Below, piece by piece: positions 43,916 to 52,951 of a DNA stretch of 64,000 bases. The DNA is taken from contig JBFEKH010000001.1 in the NCBI GenBank assembly GCA_041552775.1, forward strand, positions 1-64,000, given 5' to 3'. The first letter of the stretch is position 1. Every line of letters starts with the position of its first letter. Made by a program: the position numbers and the translations under genes. A model generated the notes under the pieces. The model worked only from the letters and a program-made list of their open reading frames with translations. It made no database searches and was not told where the DNA came from. The DNA is from Allopontixanthobacter sp041552775. Its GTDB lineage: Bacteria; Pseudomonadota; Alphaproteobacteria; Sphingomonadales; Sphingomonadaceae.

Positions 43916-46432
43916 CTAGTATAACCCGCCTTGTTCCTCGACGAAATCGACAGGTTTCTCGGGCGGTCTGGACTGCTTGGGTGCATCGACAGCAGCTTTG
44001 TTGCCGCGGCGAATCAGCGCCAGGATTTCCTTGCGCTTGTTTTCGATCGCATCCTGCCGGGTCCTGCGTGGAGGTTCGGTATCGGGCTTGAAGGCTTCCC
44101 AGATTACCGATGCCTTGGGATCATCGCTGGCCGCGCCTTCAAATACGCGCTTGCCTGAAACCCGGTCGATCCGGACCATCCGGACACCCTTGGGCGCGGT
44201 GAAAGGTTCATCGCTCCACCGCTTCTTGGTATCCGTGACGAATTTCTTGAATATCGGCGCAGCAGTGTTCCCGCCCTGGACATAGCCGCCCATGTTACGC
44301 GGAGTGTCGAAGCCGAGATAAGTCCCGGCCACAAATTCCGGCGTCCCGCCAACGAACCATGCGTTCGTCGGACCGCTGGTGGTTCCGGTCTTGCCGAACA
44401 GCGGCATGTCGAGATCACGCAGGCGAACAGCGGTACCGCGGATAACCACACCCTGCAGCATGTGGACGGTCTGGAATGCCGTGCGCGGATCGAGCACCTG
44501 CTTGCCGGCCAGGGGCAGCCGGGGCATCGCCTTGCCGTCCCATTCCGCCATGTTGCAAGTTCCGCATTTGCGCTTGTCAGCGCGCCAGATAACCTTGCCC
44601 CGGCGGTCCTGGACATAATCGATCACGGTCGGCGGATACTGGCGCCCATGGTTCGCGAGCGAGGCATAGGCATTGACCATCTTGAGCACGGTAGTGTCAC
44701 CGGCACCCAGTGCAAAGGCCGGATAGGGATCGTATTTACCAATGCCGACCCGTTCGATCGTCTTGACGACATTGGGCATCCCGGCATCCATCGCGATATG
44801 CACGGTCATCAGGTTGCGCGACTGTTCAAGGCCCCAGCGCATCGTATGCACGCCGCCGCCGCCGCCGCCGAAATTACGGAAGCATTTCTCGCCCAGGTTT
44901 GCGCCTTGGTAAAAGCAGTAAGTCTGGTCGGGCACCTCGGTGGCCGGCGTCATCCCGTTATCTAGCCCGGTTGCATAGACGAACGGCTTGATCGTCGAAC
45001 CTGGCTGGCGCAGAGCCTGGGTCGCGCGGTTGAAGGAACCGAGACGGCTGTCAAACCCGCCCTGCATCGCCAGAACGCGGCCCGTTTGCGGGTCCTCCGC
45101 AACAAAGCCGCCGGAAACCTCTGGGATGGTCCGCACGGTGTATGCATTGCCGATGGGAGAAGCAGCAATCACGTCGCCGGCCTTCAGCGCATTAGGCAAG
45201 CCGCTGAGCGGCGCTGTGGTGCCATCACCAAAGCCGATCACCGCACTGGAACCGTTACGTTCCATCACGACACCGATGCGCCAATCCTTGTAATTGATGC
45301 CCAGATAGGAACTGGCGAGCTGGCTGGTCATGCTGCCATCGGACGCCTTCAGCGTGGCAATCGGACCGGTCCAGCCGCGGTTGCCATGATAGGCAAGCAT
45401 ACCCGATCGCAAGGCGTCACGCGCCGCGATCTGCAATTGCGGATCAAGGGAAGTGCGCACCCACAACCCGCCGCTGTAAACACTGTTCTTCGATGTTTCG
45501 GCTGTCTCGCCAAACTCATCGATCAACTGGCGGCGAACTTCCTCCAGGAAATAGCCCGCATCGACGGACCGTTTGTCTTCCTGTTGCTTGATGATACCGA
45601 GCGGCTTCGCCTTTGCGGCGGCAGCCTGCGCAGGGGTGATGAAATCATTGCTCGCCATCTGATCAAGCACGAAATTGCGCCGCGTGATTGCTAGACCGAA
45701 ATTCTTTTCGCGGCTGTAGGTTTCGGGCGCCTTGGGCAGGATCGCCAGATAGGCGGCTTCCTGCAATTCAAGGTCACCGACATCCTTGTCGAAATAGGCG
45801 CGCGATGCCGCCTGCACGCCGAAACTGCGCCGTCCCAGCGGAATTTCATTGAGATACAGCTCGAGGATCTGCTGTTTGTTCAGCACTCCTTCGATCCGGC
45901 GGGCCAGCATCATTTCCTTAAGCTTGCGGGTGACCGAATATTCATTTGTCAGCAGGATGTTCTTGGCGACTTGCTGGGTGATAGTGGAACCGCCCACCGC
46001 GCGCTCGTCGGAGCCCATCTTGGTGACATAATCCATCACCGCGCCCGCAAGACCGCCTGCATCAATTCCGCCATGGCTGAAGAAGGTCTTGTCCTCTGCC
46101 GCGAGATAGGCATTGACCAATTCCCGCGGGAAATCGGAATATTGCAGCTGGACCCGCCGTTCGCGGGCGTAGGAATGCACGATCTGGCCGTCCACTCCGC
46201 GCACTACCGTGGGCAATGGCGGTTCGTAGTCGAGCAGCGAATTGGCATCGGGCAACCCGCGCGCGAGCAGTACCCAAGCGATAATGAATAGCGCAAGCAT
46301 CCCGCCAACTGCGACAGAAGCCCAGCGGAACAACTTCTTCTCACGCCAATTGCTGGCGAACCACGCCATCACCCCGCGCGCATCGCGGCGGATCCTGTAG
46401 CGGAAATATTCAGAGGTTGATTGCTGAGCCAT
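43916..46432 (-). CDS. mrcA: Penicillin-binding protein 1A
   Basis: A bifunctional peptidoglycan glycosyltransferase and transpeptidase, 838 residues. One membrane helix (about residues 40-60). The GT51 domain has EDKTFFSHGGID and GGSTITQQVAKN. The transpeptidase domain has RQPGSTIKPF (active Ser), SRN and GKTGTTSGPTNAW. An OB-like insertion lies between, as in other Gram-negative PBP1a. It follows the amidase gene on the same strand after 56 bases. Confidence 0.95.
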   Translation of the reverse strand: MAQQSTSEYFRYRIRRDARGVMAWFASNWREKKLFRWASVAVGGMLALFIIAWVLLARGLPDANSLLDYEPPLPTVVRGVDGQIVHSYARERRVQLQYSDFPRELVNAYLAAEDKTFFSHGGIDAGGLAGAVMDYVTKMGSDERAVGGSTITQQVAKNILLTNEYSVTRKLKEMMLARRIEGVLNKQQILELYLNEIPLGRRSFGVQAASRAYFDKDVGDLELQEAAYLAILPKAPETYSREKNFGLAITRRNFVLDQMASNDFITPAQAAAAKAKPLGIIKQQEDKRSVDAGYFLEEVRRQLIDEFGETAETSKNSVYSGGLWVRTSLDPQLQIAARDALRSGMLAYHGNRGWTGPIATLKASDGSMTSQLASSYLGINYKDWRIGVVMERNGSSAVIGFGDGTTAPLSGLPNALKAGDVIAASPIGNAYTVRTIPEVSGGFVAEDPQTGRVLAMQGGFDSRLGSFNRATQALRQPGSTIKPFVYATGLDNGMTPATEVPDQTYCFYQGANLGEKCFRNFGGGGGGVHTMRWGLEQSRNLMTVHIAMDAGMPNVVKTIERVGIGKYDPYPAFALGAGDTTVLKMVNAYASLANHGRQYPPTVIDYVQDRRGKVIWRADKRKCGTCNMAEWDGKAMPRLPLAGKQVLDPRTAFQTVHMLQGVVIRGTAVRLRDLDMPLFGKTGTTSGPTNAWFVGGTPEFVAGTYLGFDTPRNMGGYVQGGNTAAPIFKKFVTDTKKRWSDEPFTAPKGVRMVRIDRVSGKRVFEGAASDDPKASVIWEAFKPDTEPPRRTRQDAIENKRKEILALIRRGNKAAVDAPKQSRPPEKPVDFVEEQGGLY

Positions 46433-46488
46433 GATCGGTCGGAGCCTTTAGCACGGAGATTCTGTCAGACGCCAGAACGTTTGCGTCT

Positions 46489-47358
46489 TCAAGTGCCTGC
46501 CTGCCGCGCAAAATAGATACGGACCGCACGCGCCATGGTCGCTGCAAAGGCCTCGCGCCCCTCGGTAGAGGTGAGCCGCGCGGCATCCTGGGGGTTGTTG
46601 ATAAATCCTGCTTCATACAAGATCGAGGGGACGTCCGGCGCGCGCAGAACCGCCAGTGCGGCAGATCGCCGCGGTTGCGGATGGAATTTCAGCGTACCGG
46701 TGCCCTCACGTACGATCAGACCGGCAAATTGCGCCGAATCCTGCTGCACGCGGCGCTGCGACAATTCCACCAGGATCGCGCTGACATCCGCGTTCTGGCT
46801 ATCCAGTGCGACGCCGTTGATGGCGTCAGCGCTGTTTTCGCGAGCGGCAAAGCGGGCCGCCGCATCGCTCGATGCCTCGTTGGAGAGGGTGTAGATGCTT
46901 GCCCCGGCCGCATCGCCGCTTCCTTCCGTAGAATCTGCATGAATCGAGAGGAATAAATCCGCGTCGAGCCTGCGGGCGATCTCAAAACGCTCCTTCAGGA
47001 CCAGGAATTTATCGTCGTCTCGGGTCAATGCTACCCGAATGCCGCCTTCTTCGACCAATCGATCGCGCAAGGCGCGGGCGAGCCCCAGTACCAGATCCTT
47101 CTCGCGGTAGCCGGCATTGCTCGCACCGGGATCCTTGCCGCCATGTCCGGCGTCGATCACCAGCAAGGGGCGGCTTTTGTCGTCAGGGCCGTAAACTTGC
47201 GGCAAATCCACCTGCCGTCCCGCTTCGGGCAGGATCATCCGCAATACGTAGTCACGCCCGATATAAGTTACCGGAACTGTAAGGCCGAGCGCATACAGAC
47301 CGGCGACCAGCAGAACGGGTGCAAGGAATATCAGCCATATCTGTGCACGAAGTGACAT
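46489..47358 (-). CDS. N-acetylmuramoyl-L-alanine amidase
   Basis: Cleaves the stem peptide from glycan in the periplasm, probably at division. The protein has 289 residues with an N-terminal signal or anchor helix (residues 6-27). It shows the zinc site: VIDAGHGGKDPGAS, the Glu in GYREKDLVLGLA, and LFLSIHADS. No AMIN domain is present, so septal targeting may use another factor. Adjacent to PBP1A; the pair suggests coupled wall synthesis and turnover. Confidence 0.93.
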   Translation of the reverse strand: MSLRAQIWLIFLAPVLLVAGLYALGLTVPVTYIGRDYVLRMILPEAGRQVDLPQVYGPDDKSRPLLVIDAGHGGKDPGASNAGYREKDLVLGLARALRDRLVEEGGIRVALTRDDDKFLVLKERFEIARRLDADLFLSIHADSTEGSGDAAGASIYTLSNEASSDAAARFAARENSADAINGVALDSQNADVSAILVELSQRRVQQDSAQFAGLIVREGTGTLKFHPQPRRSAALAVLRAPDVPSILYEAGFINNPQDAARLTSTEGREAFAATMARAVRIYFARQAGT

Positions 47359-47850
47359 TGCGCACCGGTGTTACGATGTTGCTGCATCACTTTGCAACAG
47401 CGTTGGGGCAACACCGCTCGGAAAGATAGGGCGCGCAATATGGTTGCTCATCGAATCTTGCGGTGCTAGCTGAAGCTTACCGGAAATTCGCTCATCCTGG
47501 CCAGCGACTGCGCGTCACGCGCTTTATATGGCAAGGGGGCACCCGGAAACGGCAACGGGCCAATTGTCCAATGCCTCCACAGGTTGATGCATAGATGAGA
47601 AGCCTACCCCTAATCCCGATCGAACAGCCATTGCGCTGCGTCGGGGCTTGGGCAGGACAGGCAGCGCAGCAAACGCGCATTCCCACATTTGCAGACACGT
47701 CACCCCGTACCGCCGCGAAATTTCGCCCGGGCCGGTTACATATCGCCGCTCGCCCCGTCGGGGCCAACGGTATTCACACAATAGCGCGTATCCCTCTGGC
47801 TCGGATGATCCTCGATCATGCCCCGCCCGGATGCGTTTGGAGAAATTATA
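47359..47850. promoter_or_regulatory. Divergent promoter region and rne leader
   Basis: A stretch of 492 bases with no convincing gene separates the amidase (minus) and rne (plus). It holds GC-rich hairpins, for example CCCCG TCGGGG near 47755-47765 and GATGATCCTCGATCATG near 47808-47820. RNase E is known to control its own mRNA through its leader in enterobacteria; a similar long structured leader may exist here. This is inference from length and hairpins. Confidence 0.4.
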
Positions 47851-50700
47851 ATGGCAACGCGCATGCTAATCGATGCGCGCCACTCGGAAGAAACCCGGGT
47901 GGCGGTCCTCAAAGGCAACCGAATTGAAGAATTCGATTTTGAATCTGCCGAACACAAGCAGATCAAAGGAAACATCTACCTCGCAAAGGTAACCCGGGTC
48001 GAACCATCGTTACAGGCGGCATTCGTCGACTTCGGCGGCAATCGTCATGGCTTCCTGGCGTTCAGCGAAATCCATCCGGATTACTACCAGATCCCGAAGG
48101 AAGACCGCGAAGCGCTGCTGGCTGAAGAAGCCGAAGCCGCTGAAGAAGAAGCCGCCCTGCGCGCTGCGGACGAAGACGACGGCAACCTGCCCGGCGACGA
48201 GTACGATGCCGAGGACGAATCCTCCGAAGCGCTGATCGAAGACCTGGCGGAAGACGGCCTGGAAGAAATCGACACATCGGAAAAGGATTCTGTTGCCACC
48301 ATCGAAGAAGGCCAGATGGACGGCGACGATGATGACGATACCGACGAAGATGACGACAGCGAGGAAGAAAGCGACGAGAACAACCGTCGCGGTGGACGCG
48401 GTCGTGGCCGTGGACGCGGCCAGAAAGGTCGCCGTCAGGGCAGCAGTGGCAAGCCAAGCCGAGCCAAGGCAGTCGACGAAGCCCGCGCCAAGCGCATGGC
48501 CCTGCGCCGCCGTTACAAGATCCAGGACGTAATCCAGCGCCGCCAGGTTTTGCTGGTGCAGGTCGTCAAGGAAGAGCGCGGGAACAAGGGCGCTGCCCTT
48601 ACCACCTATCTCAGCCTTGCTGGCCGCTACACCGTGCTGATGCCTAACAGCAGCCACGGCGGCGGTATTTCCCGCAAGATTTCCAGTTCGGGTGACCGCA
48701 AGCGTTTGAAGGACATCGTGTCCGACCTGACCTTGCCGAAAAACATGGGCCTGATCGTCCGCACTGCCGGACTTTCGCGCACCAAGCCCGAAATCAAGCG
48801 CGATTTCGATTATCTCGCACGGGTGTGGGACGAAATTCGTGAACGCACGCTCGGCTCCAGCGCCCCGGCCCTGATCCATTCGGACAGCGACCTGATCAAG
48901 CGGGCGATCCGCGACATCTACAATCGCGAGATCGAAGAAGTCATCGTCGAAGGCGAGGACGGCTACAAGGCGGCCAAGGAATTCATGAAGCTGCTGATGC
49001 CCAGCCATGCGCGCCGGGTAAAAGCCTATTCCGACCCCGTGCCACTGTTCCAGCGTTACGGCGCGGAGGACCAGCTGCGGGCGATGTATGATCCGGTAGT
49101 CCAGCTCAAATCGGGCGGCTATCTGGTGATCAACCCGACCGAGGCACTAGTCTCGATCGACATCAACTCGGGCCGTTCCACCAAGGAACACGGAATCGAA
49201 GCAACCGCGACGGCTACGAACCTCGAAGCGGCCCGCGAAATCGCCCGTCAGTTGCGCCTGCGCGACATGGCCGGTCTGGTCGTGATCGATTTCATCGACA
49301 TGGAATACAACAACAACGTCCGCAAGGTCGAACGCGCCATGAAGGACGCGCTCAAGAATGACCGTGCGCGGATCCAGATTGGCCGTATCTCCAGCTTCGG
49401 CCTGATGGAAATGAGCCGCCAGCGCCTGCGCACCGGCGTGCTCGAAGCCACCACCCGCGATTGCCCGCATTGTGATGGCACCGGCCTGGTCCGCACCGCA
49501 TCCAGCGCAGGCCTGTCGGCGCTGCGCCTGATCGAGGACGAAGCAGCCAAGGGACGCGGCACGGTCATTACCTTGACCGCAAGCACAGAGGCTGCGGTGT
49601 ATATGCTGAACGCCAAACGCGCCGATCTGAGCGAGATCGAGGCTCGTTACCACGTCACCGTGGAAGTGGTGCCTGGCGGCGAAGATGAAGGCGCGAAAAT
49701 GACGGTCGCCAGTTCCGGCCCGCGCCCCACCGAAGCCCCGACGTTTGAGCCAATCCTCATCGAAGACGACGATGACGATGACGTTCCGGAAGAAGATTAC
49801 GCTGACGAGGACGATGGCGATGATCGTGGTTCCGACCGCGACCATGGTCGTGGCCGCGACAAAAGCGCCAGTAACGATGACGACAGCGATGGCGAAGATC
49901 GCCCACGTCGCCGCCGCCGTGGTGGTCGAGGCCGCAAGCGCTCCGGTGGTGAGGGTGGCTCTGAAACACAGGGCGACAACCAGAACGAAAACCGCAGCGA
50001 AAATGAACAGTCGGATGGCGACGATCGTCCGCAACAGGAACGCCAGCACGGCTCGTCCGATGATGACGGCGAAGAAAAACCGAAGAAGCGTCGCCGCCGT
50101 GGTGGCCGCCGTCGGCGCGGTCGTGGCCGCGGTGAAGGCGAAGGCGAAAACGCGGTGGAAGGTGCTGCAGAGGGTGCGGAAAATCTCTCCGAAGTCTCCG
50201 AGCAGATGCAGGAAGATATCGCGGTCGTAGCCGGCCCTGATGGCGCACCTGCAACTGCCGAAGCAATGGCTGACGAAAAGCCCAAGCCCAAGCGCCGCTC
50301 ACGTGCAAAGAAGTCCGACGAAGCGGCGCCAGCTGCCGAAGCGGGAACTGGCAGCACGGAAGACAAGCCGAAGCCTGCCCGCCGCAGCCGCAAGAAGGTA
50401 GTGGAGGAAGTTTCTTCCGAAAGCGCACCTGCGGCTGAAGAAGCGCCGGCAGAAAAGCCCAAGCGCCGCTCGCGTGCCAAGAAGGCTGAAGCAGCGGCTC
50501 CCGAAGCTGAAGCAGCGGATCCGGCCGAAGCCAAGCCGAAGACAAAGGCTCCCGTCAAACCGCGGGCCAAACCTGCGGCGAAAGCAGTGCCGAAGACTGC
50601 ACCGAAAACGGCTGCAAAGGCCGCTGAAGCAGCACCTGCTGAAGAAGGCGAATCGACCGGTCCGCGCAAGAGCGGCTGGTGGCAACGCACCTTCGGGTAA
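47851..50700 (+). CDS. rne: Ribonuclease E
   Basis: The main endoribonuclease of mRNA decay and rRNA processing, 949 residues from the ATG at 47851 (GGAG upstream). Residues 35-80 begin the S1 domain. An insertion of about 130 residues (about 90-222) splits the S1 domain; it is first acidic (DDDDDTDEDDDSEEES) and then Arg-Gly rich (RGGRGRGRGRG). Catalytic core: SIDINSGRSTKEH and VVIDFIDMEYN hold the Asp pair, and the zinc link is DCPHCDGTG. After about residue 630 the protein is low complexity, with alternating acidic and KRRSRAKK-type blocks, the scaffold for the degradosome. It ends FGWW-like in GWWQRTFG. Confidence 0.95.
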   Translation: MATRMLIDARHSEETRVAVLKGNRIEEFDFESAEHKQIKGNIYLAKVTRVEPSLQAAFVDFGGNRHGFLAFSEIHPDYYQIPKEDREALLAEEAEAAEEEAALRAADEDDGNLPGDEYDAEDESSEALIEDLAEDGLEEIDTSEKDSVATIEEGQMDGDDDDDTDEDDDSEEESDENNRRGGRGRGRGRGQKGRRQGSSGKPSRAKAVDEARAKRMALRRRYKIQDVIQRRQVLLVQVVKEERGNKGAALTTYLSLAGRYTVLMPNSSHGGGISRKISSSGDRKRLKDIVSDLTLPKNMGLIVRTAGLSRTKPEIKRDFDYLARVWDEIRERTLGSSAPALIHSDSDLIKRAIRDIYNREIEEVIVEGEDGYKAAKEFMKLLMPSHARRVKAYSDPVPLFQRYGAEDQLRAMYDPVVQLKSGGYLVINPTEALVSIDINSGRSTKEHGIEATATATNLEAAREIARQLRLRDMAGLVVIDFIDMEYNNNVRKVERAMKDALKNDRARIQIGRISSFGLMEMSRQRLRTGVLEATTRDCPHCDGTGLVRTASSAGLSALRLIEDEAAKGRGTVITLTASTEAAVYMLNAKRADLSEIEARYHVTVEVVPGGEDEGAKMTVASSGPRPTEAPTFEPILIEDDDDDDVPEEDYADEDDGDDRGSDRDHGRGRDKSASNDDDSDGEDRPRRRRRGGRGRKRSGGEGGSETQGDNQNENRSENEQSDGDDRPQQERQHGSSDDDGEEKPKKRRRRGGRRRRGRGRGEGEGENAVEGAAEGAENLSEVSEQMQEDIAVVAGPDGAPATAEAMADEKPKPKRRSRAKKSDEAAPAAEAGTGSTEDKPKPARRSRKKVVEEVSSESAPAAEEAPAEKPKRRSRAKKAEAAAPEAEAADPAEAKPKTKAPVKPRAKPAAKAVPKTAPKTAAKAAEAAPAEEGESTGPRKSGWWQRTFG

Positions 50701-50722
50701 GGCCAACACGATCTAAGAAAAA

Positions 50723-50758
50723 GGCCCCCTGTCCAACTGGACAGGGGGCCCTTTTTTT
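50723..50758 (+). terminator. Strong intrinsic terminator of rne
   Basis: GGCCCCCTGTCC (50723-50734) pairs fully with GGACAGGGGGCC (50739-50750) around a 4-base loop and is followed by a run of seven T (50752-50758). An A tract precedes it, so it may also work for the opposite strand. Confidence 0.95.
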
Positions 50759-50822
50759 GCACTTGGTCCAATGCGGTCCCGTGGCTTTCCACGCAATCCT
50801 GGCAGCAGGATTGCCTGGCCCG

Positions 50823-51350
50823 TTAGCGGGTCACGACGTCTTTCGACATCGGAGCCAGCTTGGCGAGAAAACGGTTTTGCACCGCAAACGGCACATCTTG
50901 TTCGCCCATTGCCTGCTGGAGGTTTTCAACCAGAGCATTCAGGTCAGCCATCTTGACGCCCAGCCCAGCATGCGCAGCCATCATGTCCCTGCCAGAGTAA
51001 TCACAGCCCGCATTTAGAAGGTAACAGAATTGTTCGAACAGCGTGCGCTTCAGCCGCACCGTGTCTCGCGCCACGAATATCGCCGAAATGCGCGGGTCCT
51101 GTTCGGATAACTCAACGGTTCGTTCCGCAATTTTGCGAATACCTTCCTGGCCGCCGAAGTATCTGGCGATTTTGGCGTTGTCGAAAGGCTCAGCGCCTGC
51201 ATTGGCATTGTCCTGGGAAAATGGTTCAATCGGAAATTCGCCGGTAACCGGGTCGCGGACTGTTTCCTCGACGTCGAATTCCTTGTCCCAGTCGATATTC
51301 TCGGCAGGGCTTTCCTGAAGCATGACAAGTGCTAGCATTATTGAAAACAT
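50823..51350 (-). CDS. Exported group 1 truncated hemoglobin-like protein
   Basis: The protein has 175 residues. The short hydrophobic start (MFSIMLALVMLQESPA) is likely a signal peptide, followed by an acidic linker. From about residue 63 it matches truncated globins: YFGGQEGIRKIAERTVELS, DPRISAIF, LKRTLFEQFCYLLNAG, then the proximal His in DMMAAHAGLGV and DLNALVENLQQAM. By eye, the distal B9-B10 Phe-Tyr pair is replaced by Thr-Val, so the ligand pocket should be nonpolar. It sits just 11 bases after the DUF3034 gene on the same strand and so is its downstream partner. Confidence 0.8.
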   Translation of the reverse strand: MFSIMLALVMLQESPAENIDWDKEFDVEETVRDPVTGEFPIEPFSQDNANAGAEPFDNAKIARYFGGQEGIRKIAERTVELSEQDPRISAIFVARDTVRLKRTLFEQFCYLLNAGCDYSGRDMMAAHAGLGVKMADLNALVENLQQAMGEQDVPFAVQNRFLAKLAPMSKDVVTR

Positions 51351-51361
51351 GCAAAATGACC

Positions 51362-52240
51362 TTAAAATGCGATCTGCGCAGACAGGAACGCGCCGCGCTG
51401 ATTTTCAAATGTGGCGATGGATCCCAAGTCGGCATAAGCGGCTGTTACCGTGACATTATCCGTTACCGCATAAGCGGCGAACAGGTCCATCCAGTCGTCT
51501 TCTCCCAATCCAAGATTATCGGGTTTGGTCCGCATTTCCGCACCTATCACGGCGCGGCGCGAGAGCTGGTAGGCCAGTGAACCCTCGAACTGGAAATCGT
51601 ATCCTTTGCCCGCGGCGCTGCCAAAACCCAGCAAGCCAGTTTGATTGGCCTCGGTATAGCGCGCCGTCGCGGAAACCAGCAGGCTTTGCGAAAGGATCAG
51701 CTTGGATGCGCTCAAGATGAAATCGGTGCCATTTGCGCTGTTAGCACCCACAGCCGTAGTGACTGCCCCGTCAAGATTGCGCTTATGCTGAACGCCGACA
51801 CTGATCTGTGGGAGAAGTGGCTCGCCATAAACCAGATCGCCCGCCAGGCGCAGCTTAGCGGCAAAGACATCCTGATTCAGCGTGAACCCCTGTCCAACAC
51901 CCATCGTCGTCCCGACGTCACGTGTATCGAAATTTTGCCGCGCATAGGACAACTCGACCCGGTTCGCGATGCCAATGGCCACCCCTTGGCTCTGCCATCC
52001 ATAATCGGGCAGTTCGATCATTGTAACATGGCCCGTAACCCCGATGCCGCCATCGGTTTCAAGCCCGCTGATTGTCGCCCATGTCGCGATACCGCCGCCG
52101 CTGGCTCCCTCGATGGAGCTGACTGCATTGGTTAACACCAGCTTGCCGCCATTGAGCAAATCGCCCTCATTTGCAGCGGCATATGAGGGGGATGCAGCAA
52201 TTGAGAGAATGAATGCAGCGAATGAAAGGAGCCTAGCCAT
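51362..52240 (-). CDS. DUF3034 family outer-membrane protein
   Basis: The protein has 292 residues with a signal peptide (cleaved near residue 22, SPSYAAANEG). The rest is alternating beta strands, as in a porin-like barrel, and ends in Phe (LSAQIAF), the usual outer-membrane assembly signal. Recognisable DUF3034 stretches: GGKLVLTNAVSSIEGASGGG near the N-terminus and YGWQSQGVAIGIANRVELSY. Function is unknown. It is divergent from the cupredoxin-like gene and followed by the globin gene. Confidence 0.8.
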   Translation of the reverse strand: MARLLSFAAFILSIAASPSYAAANEGDLLNGGKLVLTNAVSSIEGASGGGIATWATISGLETDGGIGVTGHVTMIELPDYGWQSQGVAIGIANRVELSYARQNFDTRDVGTTMGVGQGFTLNQDVFAAKLRLAGDLVYGEPLLPQISVGVQHKRNLDGAVTTAVGANSANGTDFILSASKLILSQSLLVSATARYTEANQTGLLGFGSAAGKGYDFQFEGSLAYQLSRRAVIGAEMRTKPDNLGLGEDDWMDLFAAYAVTDNVTVTAAYADLGSIATFENQRGAFLSAQIAF

Positions 52241-52339
52241 CTGTGTTCATTGGCTGATGATGGTTAAATCATCGTTAATCACCATTAGCATTCGGACCGA
52301 AGAACTTTGTTAAGTCTTTGCGGTTATTGCAGGACCGCT

Positions 52340-52951
52340 GTGAAATTCCTTCTTCTTCCTTTCGTACCGGTGTGCCTAGGCGTTCCATTGGCAACGTCTT
52401 GGGCGGCGGGCAGCTCTGCCGTCCGCATTCAGCTCGTGGACGAGAACGGTGTTCCAGTGCGCGATGCCGTAGTCGAAATCACACCTGCCAGCAGCACCGG
52501 CAGCGAATTTCGATTTCCGTGGCGAGCAGCCATGGCCCAGAAAGACCTCGCATTCGCACCAGGCACTCTGGTCGTGGCAAAGGGCAGTTCCGTCGCGTTC
52601 CCCAATCTCGACCGCGTACGCCACAGCATCTACAGCTTTTCCAAGGCAGCACGCTTTGAAATCGACCTGTACGGACGAGACCAGACGCGCAGCCAGTCCT
52701 TCCCGGTAACCGGTAGCGTCTCGTTGGGCTGCAAGATTCACGATACGATGCGAGGATACATTCGTGTCGTCGATACGCCGTATGCAGGTAAGACCGATCA
52801 CAATGGCATCATGTCGGTTGCCGGCGTACCCAACGGCCGCGCCACGGTCACCTTATGGCACCCACGCCTTCGTTCGCCGGGCAATGAGTCCAGCAGCAGT
52901 GTTACGATCGCAGGCAGCCTGTCGAAGAAATATTCGGTCAAATTGAAATGA
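52340..52951 (+). CDS. Exported cupredoxin-like protein (methylamine utilization type)
   Basis: The protein has 203 residues if the GTG at 52340 (AGGA upstream) is the start, which gives a clean signal peptide (KFLLLPFVPVCLGVPL). Cupredoxin-like copper ligands are visible: His in NLDRVRHSIYS, then Cys, His and Met in LGCKIHDTMRGYI. A C-terminal region (VAGVPNGRATVTLWHP) resembles a carboxypeptidase-regulatory beta sandwich. Proteins like this are labelled methylamine utilization protein, but no amine dehydrogenase is nearby. The stop overlaps the GGDEF-EAL gene start (ATGA). Confidence 0.8.
   Translation: MKFLLLPFVPVCLGVPLATSWAAGSSAVRIQLVDENGVPVRDAVVEITPASSTGSEFRFPWRAAMAQKDLAFAPGTLVVAKGSSVAFPNLDRVRHSIYSFSKAARFEIDLYGRDQTRSQSFPVTGSVSLGCKIHDTMRGYIRVVDTPYAGKTDHNGIMSVAGVPNGRATVTLWHPRLRSPGNESSSSVTIAGSLSKKYSVKLK

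Noticed and set aside
47492..47781. Short open frames in the rne upstream region
   Set aside because: They overlap each other, have no good ribosome site and contain no recognisable protein pattern; a leader region is more likely.
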